From Paraphaeosphaeria minitans (taxonomy: Eukaryota; Ascomycota; Dothideomycetes; Pleosporales; Didymosphaeriaceae): 64,000 nucleotides of DNA. Each line of letters opens with the position of its first letter. Position 1 is the first letter of the stretch. The notes beneath the pieces were generated by a model. That model saw only the letters and a list, made by a program, of their open reading frames with translations, did not search any database and had not been told where the DNA came from. The translations under genes were made by a program, and so were the position numbers. The stretch spans positions 1,798,001 to 1,862,000 of the forward strand of contig WJXW01000003.1 of NCBI GenBank assembly GCA_015832175.1, read 5' to 3'. Shown in pieces: positions 1 to 13,182 of the stretch.

Positions 1-3000
1 CATGGCACAGCGATTCACGCAGATTGTCGACGAGGCTTGCATATGTACTACACCGAGTAATCTCGCCAACCACGGTTCGAATTTCCATGGCCATGGTCCT
101 TCCTACCTTCGTACCCAATACTTACTGCAAGCCACACCCCGGATACGCACCAAGTCGCCAAGTGCGCTTACCCGCCCATCGCCCAGACGCACGCCCATCA
201 TCTTCATCCGCGCAGCCACCGTATCGACCTGCGATGTTCCCTGCGCCGCGCACGCGAGGTCAGGCCATTCCCGCGCGCTTCCAATGATTCCACGAGCCGC
301 CCCACTCAGGCAGCAACGCGCCAGGACCAGACACAAACTCCGGAGAACCGCTCGCATGAAGGTTTGGTAGCGTTCTGATGAGGCGCCCAAAGGCCCGGAT
401 GCAATGACGCGCCCATTGAAGATTGCCGTCCAGACTCGGCCCCGTAGAGCGGAAGTTGGCTGCACTGATCTTCCGGGAGCTGGCCTGGAGACGGCGGAGA
501 TCGCGGTTTACCACGCACTTCGCGTGCATGCCGGGTGGGGGGGCTCATGCGCGGTCGTTTCCGAGTTGCCATGTGCCCTGCGGCCCTTCTTTTCGTCGTC
601 CCTGATGAACAAGAATTGCGATCCACCGCCAAGTCGTGCGATTCATTGTCGCTAACAGTACATTTTGCGCTGGCGCGTCGACTCGACTCGAGTCGAAAAA
701 TGAAGCGGGTGCGGCAGGTCGGTGATGCAAGCGCCGGAGCCAGTCGTCCGATGCAGAGAAAGGTGCAGCGACGGGCGCCTGGCAGCGATCTCCAGGGACC
801 AACAGGACGCTGTCGCAAACCGATGTGCTGGAAACGCTGGCTCTGCACGACTCGCCTGGCTTATGGCAAGCGACGAGCGCTACGAGCAAGCCTTCGATTG
901 AGTTCCCGTGACATGTGGCCGCGCCTTGTGTGGCCGGCGCTTGGCGATGTGCGCAAAACCTGGCTAGGGACCGGACGGATGCGCACTTCAGAGATGATCC
1001 CTGCGCCAGGGCCGACCTGCGGTGCGCTCCCACGTTTCTGGAGCGGGCGGACGAGGCTCAACGGTCTTGTAGACTGGTGTCGTGGAATTTTCCTTTTGTG
1101 GGCTAGCCGTGTGCTGGCCGGGAGGAAGGCTGAAGCAGCGTCTGTGTGGTGGTGGTGATGATGGAGCGTGCCGGCTGCACGGTGCAAACCCGCGATCCCG
1201 GCCACATTTGTTGGAGCTGCCTCGCGGCCGCCGACGGCATCCCACCACGGTCCACCTCGCCGAATTTCGCTCCTCTCAACAACCTATACCGTATATCGCC
1301 GCAGCCCCGACCCGCCTCGTGCACATGGCTGCATCAGATCAGCAAGTTGCAGCGGGTGAACGCCGGCCAGTGCGTCCGTGTAATCCTCGCTCGCCTGATG
1401 AGTCGGGCCCGCCAAAACCTTCTGTCCACTGTCCAGCCTGGTATCCTGCATCAGTGCAACGCCGCAGACCGTCTTGGGACAAGACCAGATCTCGTTGCTT
1501 TTTCGCCGTGGACGAGCTCGCTCTCCAGGGGTTTTGTCCTTGGGACTCCGCAATCCTTGCACACGTGACTGCATTCTTTCCCGAACTTCCATCGGCCCTT
1601 TCCAGGACCCACGAAAGCTGTCCATGGGAACATGAAGTCGAGTATCCGCCCCAAGGATCCCCGACGTAGTCTGACCTTGGAAATACCTCCTCTCTCTCTC
1701 TCGCTCTCTCTCTCTCGCTCTCTCTCTCTCTCACGGCTGCATGTAAACGCTCCGGGACGATCGCTCTCACAACAGGATAACGGCCATCTACAACGGTGAT
1801 AGCAACGTGCCTAGACTGTCCGTCTCGGGCAAGACGGGCAATTGCCACGGCCATCTCCATCAAGCCAGCGGGATGAATGACTCCTGACAGCCCTGTCTCG
1901 ATCGTTCTTATGACTCTTGCAGAACGCCTGCCTAGATCGATCGTAGCATGCGAGACTGCGATGCCTCTAGCTGTACGGAGACTTTGAGCTTCGATATCAA
2001 CACCGCAGTCCCACTAGCACGCACGACACAATCCCAGAGGTTTTCCTACCGATTCAACTCGCAGGGTTGGGAGACCCTTGCACGAGGCAGGTCTAGCAGC
2101 AACAGCAGCAGCATGTACCTAGACGTTGCGAGGTAGCCAATATTGGCAGAGCAGTAGACGGGGAAGGTACGCATGCGGTGCCTGACCGACTACAGCGTGT
2201 GAGCATCACGTCATGTTGTGCATGGAGGTTGAACTTTGGGGCCTCGCATCGGCAGAGGCGGCAGCGCAAACGGTCTTCTCAAGGGAACAAGTTTTCGACA
2301 CTCCAGACCGTTTCCCGCAACACGACACCACACGGTGAGCGCGCATGGCCGCGTACGCTCTGCGTCGTCGTCCGTCGGCGAGTCGCCCGTAGGATCATGG
2401 AAGGGACGATCTGGTCGCCGCGTTGGCACGTCCTTCATGCGTGTGTGTGTGCGTGCGAAAGACTCAGGTCACCATCGCACGACTGTCAAAGTGTAGGTTC
2501 CCCAGTTGTTCATGCGCCTGCGTCCTACGCGGCCTCGTCGCACCCTCGAGAAGGGTTCCCTGAACAGCGCCGGCGAATGACACGAGGCTGCCCCGTGGAA
2601 GCTCCGCAAGGGCCCTCAGCAACGGCTTCTACCAACGTGCGAGCGACTGACTAGGTATCTAATTTCTACCTCCCGGTCCGGTTTCCACTACGAGGAGCTT
2701 GGGCCAGGCGTCAATGCGTCGCAAAGCGGGCATCCTTACACCGCCAGGGCCGAGCGAGTGGTAATCTCACGAAGATCAAGGGCACGCATTGTTGGTGGAG
2801 TTTCTGGCATTTGGTCTGTTTCCAGTGCGGCGCAGCGGTGCATGCTTACGCGCAGGATTCCTATAGTACGGTGGCGGCAAAACACTCGCCAAAACATTGC
2901 GACCGGCCCTCACAGCCACCGGGTCGATGTTGATCAACAAACGGACGTACATCCCCTGAATATAGACAATGGGAAATGAAGAAGGGGTACAAGCCTGTAT

Positions 3001-3221
3001 CCCGGACCGCCAGATCAGAAAACGCCGTGGTGATGCAGAAAGGGAAACATTAGATATGCCGCTTCAAGTACGCCTGTAGTGGTGCCGTCCAGTGATATCA
3101 CACCGACCCATGGATGCTAGAACGAACGATTGCGACCGCGCGAGATCCAGATACACTTCAAGGCGAGCCAGGCCATGAATAGAACGCCGGGGGAGGAAAT
3201 TGCTGCACAAATGGAGAGTCA
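1..3221. other. Gene-poor stretch, no supported gene
   Basis: Open frames here are short, overlap on all six frames and show no recognisable domain, no plausible intron signals and no codon pattern. A CT-rich microsatellite lies at about 1689-1732. The right part lies 3' of the C2H2 regulator on the minus strand and may hold its 3' UTR. I see no tRNA, rRNA or transposon signature. Confidence 0.5.
1689..1732. repeat. (CT)n microsatellite with CG interruptions
   Basis: About 44 bp of almost pure TC dinucleotide, interrupted twice by a TCG step. It is a simple repeat with no evident coding role. Confidence 0.9.
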
Positions 3222-4373
3222 TCATGTCGTGAGAGTTGTCGATGCGTGGCAACCCCGCTCGTGGCGCTTCATGTTGCTTCGGACGCTAAAGGCCTTGCCG
3301 CACCCAGGCTGCGGACATTTGTAGGGTTTCTCGCCAGTATGGCTGTGGCTGTGGATGCGCAGGCTGCTCGGTCGCGAGAAAGCCTTGTTGCAGGTGGCGC
3401 AGATGTATCGGTCTTGCGACTGAGGGAACGCGGATTGACTGGAGGTGCTGATGTAGTGGTGATGTTGCCACGGGTTCGATCCGTTACCGGAAGGCGTGGG
3501 CAGCGGCAGAGGCATCTGCGGTTGGAAGTTCGGAGGCAGAGCTCGTTGGCCGTACATGCCCATGGAGTAGGCATGAGATTCGGGAGAGTAAAAAGAGGCT
3601 GCTGACACGGGACCCGGCGAGGAAGCGTATGGCGACGGAGCGTAGGACGACGCGCTATAGGGAGACATGGAGGAGTGCGGGAGAGAAGTTCGCTTGACGG
3701 CAGAGGAGTGAGGACCGATTTGACGTTGTTGGTGAGGCTCCATGTTGTTGAGTGACTGGCCGAGGTAGTAGGAGCCGGCGCCAGAGTGAGTCGAGGCGGT
3801 CGACGGAGACTGATTGCCGTCAACCACTGAGTCCGGATGCATAGGCGGCGTAGGAGGGAGGGTTAGTCTGGGGTGGCTCACGATCGTGGGACCGAAGGGT
3901 TGCTCTGATCGGCTCTCGGGTTGCTGCTTTGTTACTGCCGCGCTGGACTGGTGCTCCTGTCCCAATTGTGGGGAATGTTGTTGTGACCTGGGGCTTGAGC
4001 TTTGGCTCTGTCCGGCTGCAGCTGCTGTTAGCGAAGTTTTGGCAGGAGCGTCTAGGTCGTCCTCACCTGTCTCAGATGCCGGCTTGTCACCATCCGCAAT
4101 GTGAAGCAGGCTCGATATCGAAGGCAGTGAGGGCTTCTGTTCCTCAACCGGTGGCGAGGGTGGCGACTGCGGGTGTCGCTGGTACTGGTACTCGGTTTGT
4201 TGTTGCTGCGAGATGTGTGTGGAGTACTGGGCGGGAGCCTGCGGTTGCTGAAGATGATGTTGGTGAGGATGATAGTGTGATTGTTGGATAGGTTGCTGGT
4301 GGTGATAGTGACGGTCGTGCGCCTCACGTTGCCTCCCGCTGCCGTGTACCATACTAGCGAGATGCATGGCCAT
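3222..4373 (-). CDS. flbC: C2H2 zinc-finger transcription factor, FlbC-like
   Basis: An intronless frame of 383 codons starts at the ATG at 4373. The first half is rich in Gln, His, Pro and Ser, as in disordered activation regions. Two C2H2 fingers sit close to the C-terminus (about residues 322-376): the first contains [19 protein letters not shown] and a TGEKP linker, and the second contains [19 protein letters not shown]. This tandem pair near the C-terminus matches the fungal FlbC family, nuclear activators of asexual development (conidiation) acting upstream of brlA in Aspergillus. The match rests on recalled family sequence, so another two-finger regulator is possible. The gene is followed upstream by a very long region without genes, which would suit a heavily regulated developmental gene. 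Confidence 0.85.
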   Translation of the reverse strand: MAMHLASMVHGSGRQREAHDRHYHHQQPIQQSHYHPHQHHLQQPQAPAQYSTHISQQQQTEYQYQRHPQSPPSPPVEEQKPSLPSISSLLHIADGDKPASETGEDDLDAPAKTSLTAAAAGQSQSSSPRSQQHSPQLGQEHQSSAAVTKQQPESRSEQPFGPTIVSHPRLTLPPTPPMHPDSVVDGNQSPSTASTHSGAGSYYLGQSLNNMEPHQQRQIGPHSSAVKRTSLPHSSMSPYSASSYAPSPYASSPGPVSAASFYSPESHAYSMGMYGQRALPPNFQPQMPLPLPTPSGNGSNPWQHHHYISTSSQSAFPQSQDRYICATCNKAFSRPSSLRIHSHSHTGEKPYKCPQPGCGKAFSVRSNMKRHERGCHASTTLTT

Positions 4374-5362
4374 GTCACGAGTTCACAAGGTGAAGTGGTG
4401 TAATGTAGGTCGAGGTGAGGAGGTGATGACGAAAGGCAACAGAGAAGAGGACGGATAGCAGCAGATGTACAGAATGGGCACCAGGACCTCGGGGCGTGGC
4501 AGAGCGGGACGAGTCGTCGGGCCTGCAGGCGTTCAAGTACGATGGGGCGGTTGGCGAGATTCAGCACGCAGCACAGTCCTTCGGCGTCAACTGGAAGGGC
4601 CCGCGGTGACCAAACCGTTGCCGGCAGGGTGGGTCAGACAGCGGCGAGGGACCCTGGCTGGCATGTCCGGTGCGGAGGGTGTTGCAAATTGCTATTGAGC
4701 GGTGGACGAGGCGGACCGTTGTCTCCACGCCGCCAGCCGCTCAGAAGAGTTAGGGAGCGCCGCCTGGCCTGCAACGGTAATGCAGATGACGAACGAAAGC
4801 GGTTCAGGAGGGAGGATGCACAAGCCCCAAGCAATGCTTTGGCTAAGCGATCCGTCCTCTTGCACCCTGGCCTGCCAATCTATACTGCGCCGGCTATCGA
4901 GCCTGTTGCGGTTTGTGGCGGTGGAGTCGCGCCAGGGGCCCTGCTGGCGGTCAAGGACAGGCCGTGATGCACCGCAGATCGACCTCCCAGAGAACGAGCG
5001 CCGCACACAGGAGACAGGCTGGGGATCCCTTCTCTCGAGTGGCCGATGTCTCCACTGCTGCGGCGGAGAGGATAGCGTTCCACCGTGAGCACAACGGGAG
5101 GCACAACACTGCGGCGGGTAAAGAGGCGGCGGGCGGGAGAGAATGATTGAGTTGGCCTTTTGGTGCAGCAGCCCAGAACGCAATGCGTGGGTGAGGTCGG
5201 CGATCAAAGCTGCCTGAGCCTGTCGGCCGGCTTAGAGTTGTGGGTGGATTAGGTAGGGATAGGCCGCACGTCCTCGTCGCGTGTGAGATCGATCGACGAC
5301 GGGCGTCTGTGGGCACCTACTTCCAGCTGAGCCTTGAGCGTTTTCGAATCAAGCCAGAGCAG

Positions 5363-5422
5363 TGGGACGAGGTGCAGAAACCAGATGGCAGAGGGACGAG
5401 GTGCAGAATCCAGATGGCAGAA
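5363..5422. repeat. 30-bp tandem duplication
   Basis: Two adjacent 30-bp units, beginning at 5363 and 5393 with GGGACGAGGTGCAGAA, differ at only a few positions. Confidence 0.85.
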
Positions 5423-6285
5423 GGTCGAGGTGGTGCTCCTCGGACGAGCTCAGGCAGACAGGGCGCCAGAGCAAGGCTTGGAGACGGGCTGGCGGAGGAT
5501 TAGGTACACGGTGCTGTGTAAACAGCAGGTGGTGGGTCGCGGCAATGAGTGAATGAGAGGGCTAGGTCCGGGGTGTCGAGGAGGCTGAGACGAGCAGGCA
5601 GAGATGATACAGCAGAGAAGGCATGTTGGAGACCCTGGGCGCGGGTCCCTGTCATATCGTCTGCGATGCGGTGGGGAGGCCGATGAAGCCACCATCGTCC
5701 CGCCGTGGAAGCTCCCTAATGGCGGTGTCACTGTCAAGCAAGCCAGCCGCGGACAGCGACGAGGTTCTTGAGAGTGCCGTGCCGGCCGCTAGGTGCACGC
5801 TACGAGGAGCTTGGCCCATGAGCATTTGCCGGTGAATAGCGTCTAGCAGCAGGCTCGACACAGACACGGACACGGACACGACAGGCGACGAGAGGCTGCT
5901 GACGCGGTGCAGCGTTTCCCAGCATGTCGCAGCATGTCGACTCCCCTCGAGTACGTTGCAGGGTGCAGGGTGCAGGATGCAGCGGCGGTTCCTGTGGTGG
6001 CTTTCTCTCCTTCTCTCCGTCTCCGTCACTCTCTTTGTCTTTGTCTTTAGCTTTGTCTTCTTCTCTTTCTCTCTTTCTCTGTTTCTCTCACCGCAGGTCC
6101 TGGGACGCGGGACGCCCTCCCGGCGCGACTCGTGCTGGGCCGCGTCGGCGGCGACAAGCGTTTCAGCATGGCTGGCCGTCGCGGTGCCGGTGTGCCGACT
6201 CAGGCCTCTTTCGGCAGCCTCTCCGCTCGCGCTACGAGAGGCTCGAGCCCTTGCGGCGGGTTGTCGACGGCCCTTGGCGGTCGCC

Positions 6286-6308
6286 TGTGTGTGTGTGTGT
6301 GTGTGTGC
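6286..6308. repeat. (TG)n microsatellite
   Basis: About 11 consecutive TG dinucleotides. Confidence 0.9.
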
Positions 6309-6406
6309 ATGTACTATGTAGGTAGGTAGAGGATCCTTTTGTGAGCGCGGGTCGATCAGTACCAGTGCATGCAGCGAAACCCTGGAGCCACGTTGGCCGT
6401 CGTGGT

Positions 6407-6466
6407 GAAGACGCCTCCAAGAGAGCTCTCCTCTCGGAAGACGCCTCCAACAGAGCTCTCCTCTCG
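6407..6466. repeat. 30-bp tandem duplication
   Basis: Two units start at 6407 and 6437 with GAAGACGCCTCCAA and differ by one G/C substitution. Confidence 0.9.
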
Positions 6467-6539
6467 TCTGTTCTGGCACTGCGCCTACGTAGTTACCGTG
6501 CCCAAGCATCCAACATCCAACATGCCAACCACGTGCAGT

Positions 6540-6692
6540 CATATATATATGCATGTATACATATATCCATCCATCCATGTATCTATACATGTATACATAT
6601 ATCCATCTATCCATGTATCTATACATATATCTATCTATCTATGTATCTATATGCATATCTTTACCTATATATATACATACTGTACATGTATA
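6540..6692. repeat. TATA/CATC-rich minisatellite
   Basis: Imperfect units built from ATGTATACATATATCCATC and ATGTATCTATAC are repeated about three to four times, with flanking TA dinucleotides. The region gives spurious frames rich in Tyr, Ile and His on the plus strand. Confidence 0.8.
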
Positions 6693-6920
6693 CAATAGCT
6701 TCGAGGAGGGCAGAAGTGCGTCCCACCCACACCAGAAACCCAGAGAATCAAGCACGACTCCACGAGAGGCATTTTCCTCGCAGGCTGGTGATGCAGCGGA
6801 CAATTTGTCGTGCAGGGAGCAACGCATGATCTTCCGGGAGAAAGCATCCAAGCCTTGTCGTGGCCAGAGCGAGGCGTGGGAGCGTCGCAGGGATACCGAG
6901 GCGTGGCCCGCAGCACGGGT

Positions 6921-7070
6921 AGCCAACAGCCAACAGCCAACAGCCAGTAGCCAATAGCCAATAGCCAACAGCCAACAGCCAATAACCAGTAGCCAATAGC
7001 CAATAGCCAACAGCCAACAGCCAACAGCCAATAACCAGTAGCCAATAGCCAACAGCCAACAGCCAACAGC
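6921..7070. repeat. 7-bp minisatellite (CAACAGC family)
   Basis: About 21 consecutive heptamers of the type CAACAGC, CAGTAGC, CAATAGC and CAATAAC. The variants follow a partly regular order, which suggests a higher-order unit of several heptamers. Because 7 is not a multiple of 3, all frames stay open through it, producing artificial repeat proteins on the minus strand. This is array expansion, not coding sequence. Confidence 0.9.
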
Positions 7071-7239
7071 GCTCCGCGCGGACAAGCTTAAATGCCACCC
7101 GACTTTCCATGGCACCCGACACCGTGTCATCAGTGACCATCTCTCTTCGCACTCCCACTCCCACTCCCACACCCACGCCCACCGACCGCATCAACAAAAC
7201 GCTACGGCGCCTGCTTATTTCCCCCAACTCGGGCTGCAT

Positions 7240-7277
7240 TTGCATCACTGCATCACTGCATTGCATCACTGCATCAT
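7240..7277. repeat. Short GCATCACT tandem repeat
   Basis: Four to five imperfect copies of a 9-bp unit (TGCATCACT) occur in a row. Confidence 0.75.
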
Positions 7278-8227
7278 TTGGGAGAGCCTGCAAATCTCAC
7301 GAGTCACCTGGTAACGGGGGCCCGGCTTCTCATTACGGATAGATGGACCCATGACGCTATCCCCAACGCGGTTTGGTCCCGTCCCCCACGCCCACCGCCA
7401 TCCGATTCCGGGCTATCGATCTGCAGCCCCATCCTCCCTTGTGCGTTCCAGGGATTTTCGCTGTCGAAACGCTGCATACGACGTCCGTTCAATAACGCCT
7501 TCGACGCGCCTTCGTTTCCGCTTCTACGTCGGTTGTTCTACACCCACGTTCCCCGTTACCATGTCAGCTAGTCATTCCAACCCACAGCTCGCTTACGATA
7601 CCAACGTACGCGCTGTTGTCGTCCGGCACCGAAGTTCGAACCGAGATCCAGAAGGCGCACGCCTAGACGAACAGAATCTTTGTTCGCTGTATTCTGCATC
7701 CCTAGAACCCATCTCTCTGCGCAAGCTACGACATTCTCATGGTACACGTTTTGCCCGCTTGCCATACCTATTGCCATGGCGCGATATCGCTTCAAGCCAT
7801 CAAATCCCTTGACTTCATCGAGGTAGTCAAAAGAATGACGACCAGGCTACATCCACTTGCGCCTAATTTGACCTGCTTGTGTATGTGTTTACCCACGGAC
7901 TGGAGTAAACAAAGTCCAAGTAGGTTGGTACCGTAGTGAGGCTGCACGCTAGCCACGCTACCACTCTGCTTATTTGCAAGCACGACCCGGCCATTCACTG
8001 CTGTCTATGCACGCGACAGTGGTCAACCTCTCTGCGACACGAGATTCGCCACTGACCGATTCAGGTTTCTCAAACCCCAGCGAACCTTAGATCTGAAACT
8101 ACTTCGCACTACCATGGAGTACTTTGAGAATTTTTATTTCAGGCCTCCACATGTCGCCTAACTGGCCCGCCATACTTAGTCACGACGCAATTACGCGGCG
8201 CTTATGACAGCAAAATCAATCTTCATA

Positions 8228-8321
8228 TCAAATTGTTTGGGTGCTTTATTGCATCTAGCTTCATGTCAAATTGTTTGGGTGCTTTATTGCATCTAGCTTC
8301 ATGTCAAATTGTTTGGGTGCC
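8228..8321. repeat. 38-bp tandem repeat, about 2.5 copies
   Basis: Units start at 8228, 8266 and 8304 with TCAAATTGTTTGGGTGC. The first two are identical over 38 bp apart from the edges; the third diverges after about 17 bp. Confidence 0.9.
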
Positions 8322-8587
8322 CTGTTGCAGCCTTCAAATGTACATACAACCATTTCGGACAAGGAAAGCAGTGGCCGACCCTGACCTTGAATAAGCTTCG
8401 CCTCTGCAGCTCCCAGGATTCGGATGTACTTCTTCGAAGTCCACGGCGCTTCCCGTCCCACGGCGTCGTCTTGGGATCAACCAGGTTCCCGCCCATGTAT
8501 GCCCTTTGCTTGCCGCTCTCCTCAATCCATATCAACTCAGCGCCCCATATTGTTAGCAGGGGTACGATGGTAAAAGAAATTTCACAC

Positions 8588-8967
8588 CTAAAAAGAACAT
8601 GAGCTGACAGAACGAGAACCGAATAACGATCCCAAGACTAAAAGAGACAGCCACCACGAGCTGCTCCGCCGACCCCGGCCCCTGATCCATGCATAACCGT
8701 TTCCAGCTGGTCCTCCGTTGGCCTCAACCGCCTCAGCATGGGTCACCGAACGGCTGACGTCGATCCATCTCGAATCCTGACCGTCCAACACATCGCAATG
8801 TTCTCGGCTGACCACAGCCTCGGGGCCAAGTCTCAGATCAGCCGAAATGCACTCATCGAACCCACTCAAGCAGCGGATCAGGATATGCTTCGGCACGTAT
8901 AGCAGAAAGGCCTCTCCCACCCACTCCGGCGCCGTGCCGCCACATAGGCGCCCGGTATTCCCTCGGA
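8588..8967 (-). pseudogene. Possible gene remnant, unidentified
   Basis: A minus-strand frame of about 125 codons, open from a stop near 8967 to 8588, has a protein-like composition (for example EAFLLYVPKHILIRC and GFDECISADLRLGPEAVV). It has no in-frame ATG near its beginning. A short ATG frame just upstream (ATG at about 9022, ending in EFE then TAG) is in another frame. This could be a decayed gene, an internal exon with unseen neighbours, or chance. No domain was recognised. Confidence 0.2.
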
Positions 8968-11900
8968 CTACTCAAACTCGAAGGCCCCAAACCAACGCTC
9001 TATGAAACGTGAGCGGCTCGTCATTATATCCTATTTCGGCTGCAGCCACCTTTGTGTCAGCCCCACTGTGGATTTTATGTAGGAGGTCTTTCTGAAGGAT
9101 GCAATCTATCTTCTAGCCAGCAGCAAAACGACGGAAGATACCTGAAACTCAGCTCATATTGATTGTGAGCCGTCCTCCGTTCGCGAGCGTGCGTGGGTCT
9201 CACACTAGTATAGGGAGCAAGTGGCCGATACGTTCCGCCTCTCCCCCATGTATACGCGCGCCGGAATGTCAGGATAAGCTAGTCAACGTCCGCGTCCTCT
9301 TGCTCCTCTTGCACGCATTACGCCTTGGCAGTCCCTTTACTGCGGATCCGCTGTCAGGTCGTAACGAGCTACTCGGTGCGGATGTGTCAGTTCACGCTGC
9401 ACCGCAAAGGCTTATGACTGCGACGGGCAATGTAGCCAGCCATGTGCAACTCATGACGAAAGGGAGGCACTTCCGCGTCACCTCTTAGCGATCCTTCAGC
9501 CCACGACGCAAGCTGCCTTTCTGGTAGCGAGCGACTTCGATGTGACTCCAAGAGCGAAAGCGTGGTCGGATTCCCAGAACTGCGGTCCTACCGCCCTCGA
9601 GCAGCCATCGAAGCCAATGATGGCCATGCTGATCTTTGGAAACCAGGGCGCTCCGCGCGGTAAGCAGCATGTCTTCACGAATCACTCAGAGGTCAGACGA
9701 CTTTGGCAGCCTTTCCGATCTCATGCGCCATTTCCACCACTAGGAGTAACGGCGGTCTTTCGAACCCTAGCGTCGAAGGAAATCATTGGAATAAGATCTG
9801 CAGATGTTCCTCACAGGATTGCTAGAACAAAACTGTCTATTGCGACACGTGCAGATAATCTGCGGGTCGTCGTCACGCTCGTCAACTTTGATTTGAAACC
9901 CTTGAGGCGCCTTTCCTTTCTCACAAAACGCTGCATTTCGACCTTGCACATCCAATAAGAACACTCAGGCTAGGACAGGCTCTTCGGACAGTGTGCAGGT
10001 CATCGTCGATTATTGAACGCTTGCATGTCACGCCAAAGCACGCCTGTCACATCGGCAAGAACATGCTCGCTCGCTATGCCATGTCACAGTCCCATGTATG
10101 ATCTTCAGCTGGACCATGGCTTCGTCTCCAGGCGCTGGCGGAGATAAACCCGACTCTGTGGAAATTCAAACCTGAGAGCTGTGACCACGCCCAATCAGCA
10201 CCCGACACCGCAGTGTTATAACAGGGGTATGATAGCCGCGCTACAGTCTCATCCCTTTCGCTTTTGCAGATCTGATGGAGTTCAGATTCCAAAACGGCAC
10301 ACATTCTCCACCTGTGAGGTCTTTTCCTTAGCTGCAACACACAACTATTAGCACCACGCGGCATTGACAGTCGGACAGTACGATCTAGAGGATGAGGAAC
10401 GATATGACGATCGAGGCCAGGACCCACATTAGATGCACAATGCCTGACATCGAGTCACTGCCGCAGCATCTCACATTGAACGGTGCTTACGAAAACCGGA
10501 TAATGCCGGACGATCATGTGCTGGCATCAAACTGGAAATACCAGTCGACGCGCGCGGCCTACCTGGATGCCGGGCACTTGTACGAACGATTACTTGTCAG
10601 GATGCGCGAGTCTAACGGAGACCTAATCTGCGGCCGGAGGTTGTGACCATTCATGTAGCGATGATATAGAATGCTATGCAGTGAGCATCAGCCGACCAGG
10701 GGATCAGAGTCAGCCTGCCAGGCCTGCCCGCGGGGGTCTCGGTCATGAAGGACGGCGGGGGCTCGAGGGAAGGCTGCCCGGAGTACGACGATACACCTAC
10801 GCGGTTGGCACGTTCAAAAGCGTCTCCATGCTTGTGGAAGTGTCGTCTGCAGGTATGCAGACGCTCCACCAACGTTCCACCTGATGAGATCATCGACTCT
10901 CAGGTACAAAACCTGCTAGGTATCTTGATCCGTCTGCCCAGGGCCTGAAATAGCCCATGATCATCTGGGCAGATCGCCAGCCACCCTCCAAAAGGGCGCA
11001 GATGCAGCCCCTGATCAACGATATAGTACGCAATCACCCGGTGGTCCGCCCACGCGAGCAAGCGACCGTACAGCGTCGCTACCGAGATCGACGGCTTCTG
11101 CGGCACATCTCGGGCTTCTCTGCAGCCAGTTTTCGAGTATGACGTTGCGCACATGTCCGCCACGCTGCATGCGAGCCTGGCTCCAACATGCACATGGAGT
11201 CACCAATATTGCTCGTCTGCGTATGAATACATCCGCATCTGGCTCGTAGGCAATAGACTCTGTTCCTGTGCTTCGCATGCAGTCCCTCATGCTGTCAGGC
11301 CTCCTACGACGTCGATCCTGGCAGAATTACCGAGTACTACCGACTGGAGCCTTGTGCAAGGCTGACGCATGTTCTCAGCTCCAACTGTAACCCAAGAACA
11401 CAGGTTCTCAACAGTCATAACCACAGTGGAGAACACCCAACAATGCCTTCCGACGTATCCTTCGCACAAACACAACCCCACGCCAGCCTGGCGCACTTCA
11501 CCCACGCGTTGAGTATTATCGTGCAGCGAAGATGGATCGCTGTGTATAAATTGGCATAAAGCCTCACGGAGAGCGACGCAAGCGCTCTTCGGTTCCCAAG
11601 GACAAGCGTTGGTGGATACGCTCCCAATACCATGTGAATGTTGACAACAGTGAAATTCTCACGGTCTATCCGGCCGCAACTCACGCTACTTGCAGTGCTA
11701 GTAACCATATCGAGGATTAAGGGTCATCGAGAGCCAAAAATCAACCATGCTGCTACCCAAGCAGGCTCAATGTCCGACCGCAACCATCACCGTCCAAGGT
11801 GCCAATAGCGAGTCTCCACACCTGCGATGGCGATCATACGTGCTGATATACACAAGAGGGATGTTTCGAGGGAGGATAGGCAAGAGGGTGTTTCTCTCAG

Positions 11901-13182
11901 CCAGCCACTCTCCCACGCTCCCCTGTGGGCTTACTCAGCAGACGCACGCGTGGCATGGACTCCGCCGTGGACATAAGCTCGGAGAAATACATGATAGATG
12001 ACTGATTTTTCTAGGAAAGATTTACCTTCAGCTCAATTGTTGCTAGTTGTAGCGGGACTCTTTGGCCCGGGATGGTACGTTGAGGGTTATCTTCAGTTTT
12101 GTCCGGCAATGTGTTCTGCTTCGTGCTGACATGACACGGTACCACACATGACTGGAGGGAAGTTCCACCAGCGCCTCGTTAGACCAGCACCCCTAGTCTA
12201 GGCTTTCTGAAGCAACAGTCGAGCAAATAATTAGACCAATGCCATGCGCTTATTGTCGTACTGTAGGTATGGATGTGCACTAAGACCTTTATATCTGGTC
12301 GGTTCGTCCGTCGAACCCCCTCCCCCACGATTTCACCTCTCAAGGTCTACTTACATGATGCAGGGCGTTTTTGAGGTCGTACCCACGTTCTACCCGTGCG
12401 TACTGGCTGAAGCTGAGGACAAAACCTGAATGCTGTTTTGCTATGCCATCCAGCAACATAGCCATATGCCACTCTGCATCGACTCGTCACGCTGTAGCAA
12501 ACTGCTTAATGCAAGTTGACACCGGGATCGTTCGTGCACCAACCCACTCCATGCCACCAGGCATATAGACATTATGCTTAGAAGTCAAACGGTGAAGCTC
12601 GGGGCTCAAGGTCAGGACTTTGAAAAAATTCTTGTGATGTGCAAATAAGGCTGCGCGAGTGTCCCTGTCAAGCCTAGGCCAGGTTGTGGTCTTGTTAAGA
12701 AGACAAAGCATCTGCTTTCTTTTTGCACTGCTGGACCTCCGGTGAGGCGTTGGAACTAATCGTCTCCATGTGTGTTGCTCTGAATGTCGTATCAATCGGG
12801 GCACAACTGCGAATCATGGTTTGGAATGGCTACGGATTACTGATGTTACGATGAGGATGTACCAATGGGGGTAATCGGAGAGCTGCAAGCGGGTTGGAAA
12901 GGCTACGTCCCGTGGATTCACCAACATTCTTTCTTGGACGAATTCGGTGTTCCGCGCATTTATCAGAAAGGAGCTTGGTCCGTCTGTACTTCACTGGTGA
13001 GCCATACGCGCTAAGTATATACCCCGCAATTGAGGTGGTACAGATATGTTCTGTTATCTATTATACGATATATCTTATCACTTATAACTTCGAAAGCGTT
13101 TTGAACATTCATATTCAAACATCAATGCTGTAGACTCGCAGATATCCTCAGCATCCTCTGATCGTCTAAGACCACCAAGACC

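Larger units (their letters stand above)
4374..13182. other. 8.8-kb region without a supported gene, rich in simple repeats
   Basis: This is the upstream side of the FlbC-like gene. It contains many simple repeats, listed separately, and polypyrimidine tracts (about 6001-6092). Open frames are short and conflict with each other. A CT-rich stretch ends in an ATG in good context at 7561 (CCGTTACCATGTC), but the frame behind it has no recognisable content. A minus-strand frame at 8588-8967 reads like protein but has no ATG. No RNA gene was recognised. Confidence 0.5.

Noticed and set aside
71..85. B-box-like GGTTCGAATTTCC
   Set aside because: No A box or acceptor pairing at the proper distance.
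5652..7300. Long frames on both strands of 100-320 codons
   Set aside because: They run through polypyrimidine, TG, TATA/CATC and heptamer repeats and translate to low-complexity peptides; several lack ATG starts.
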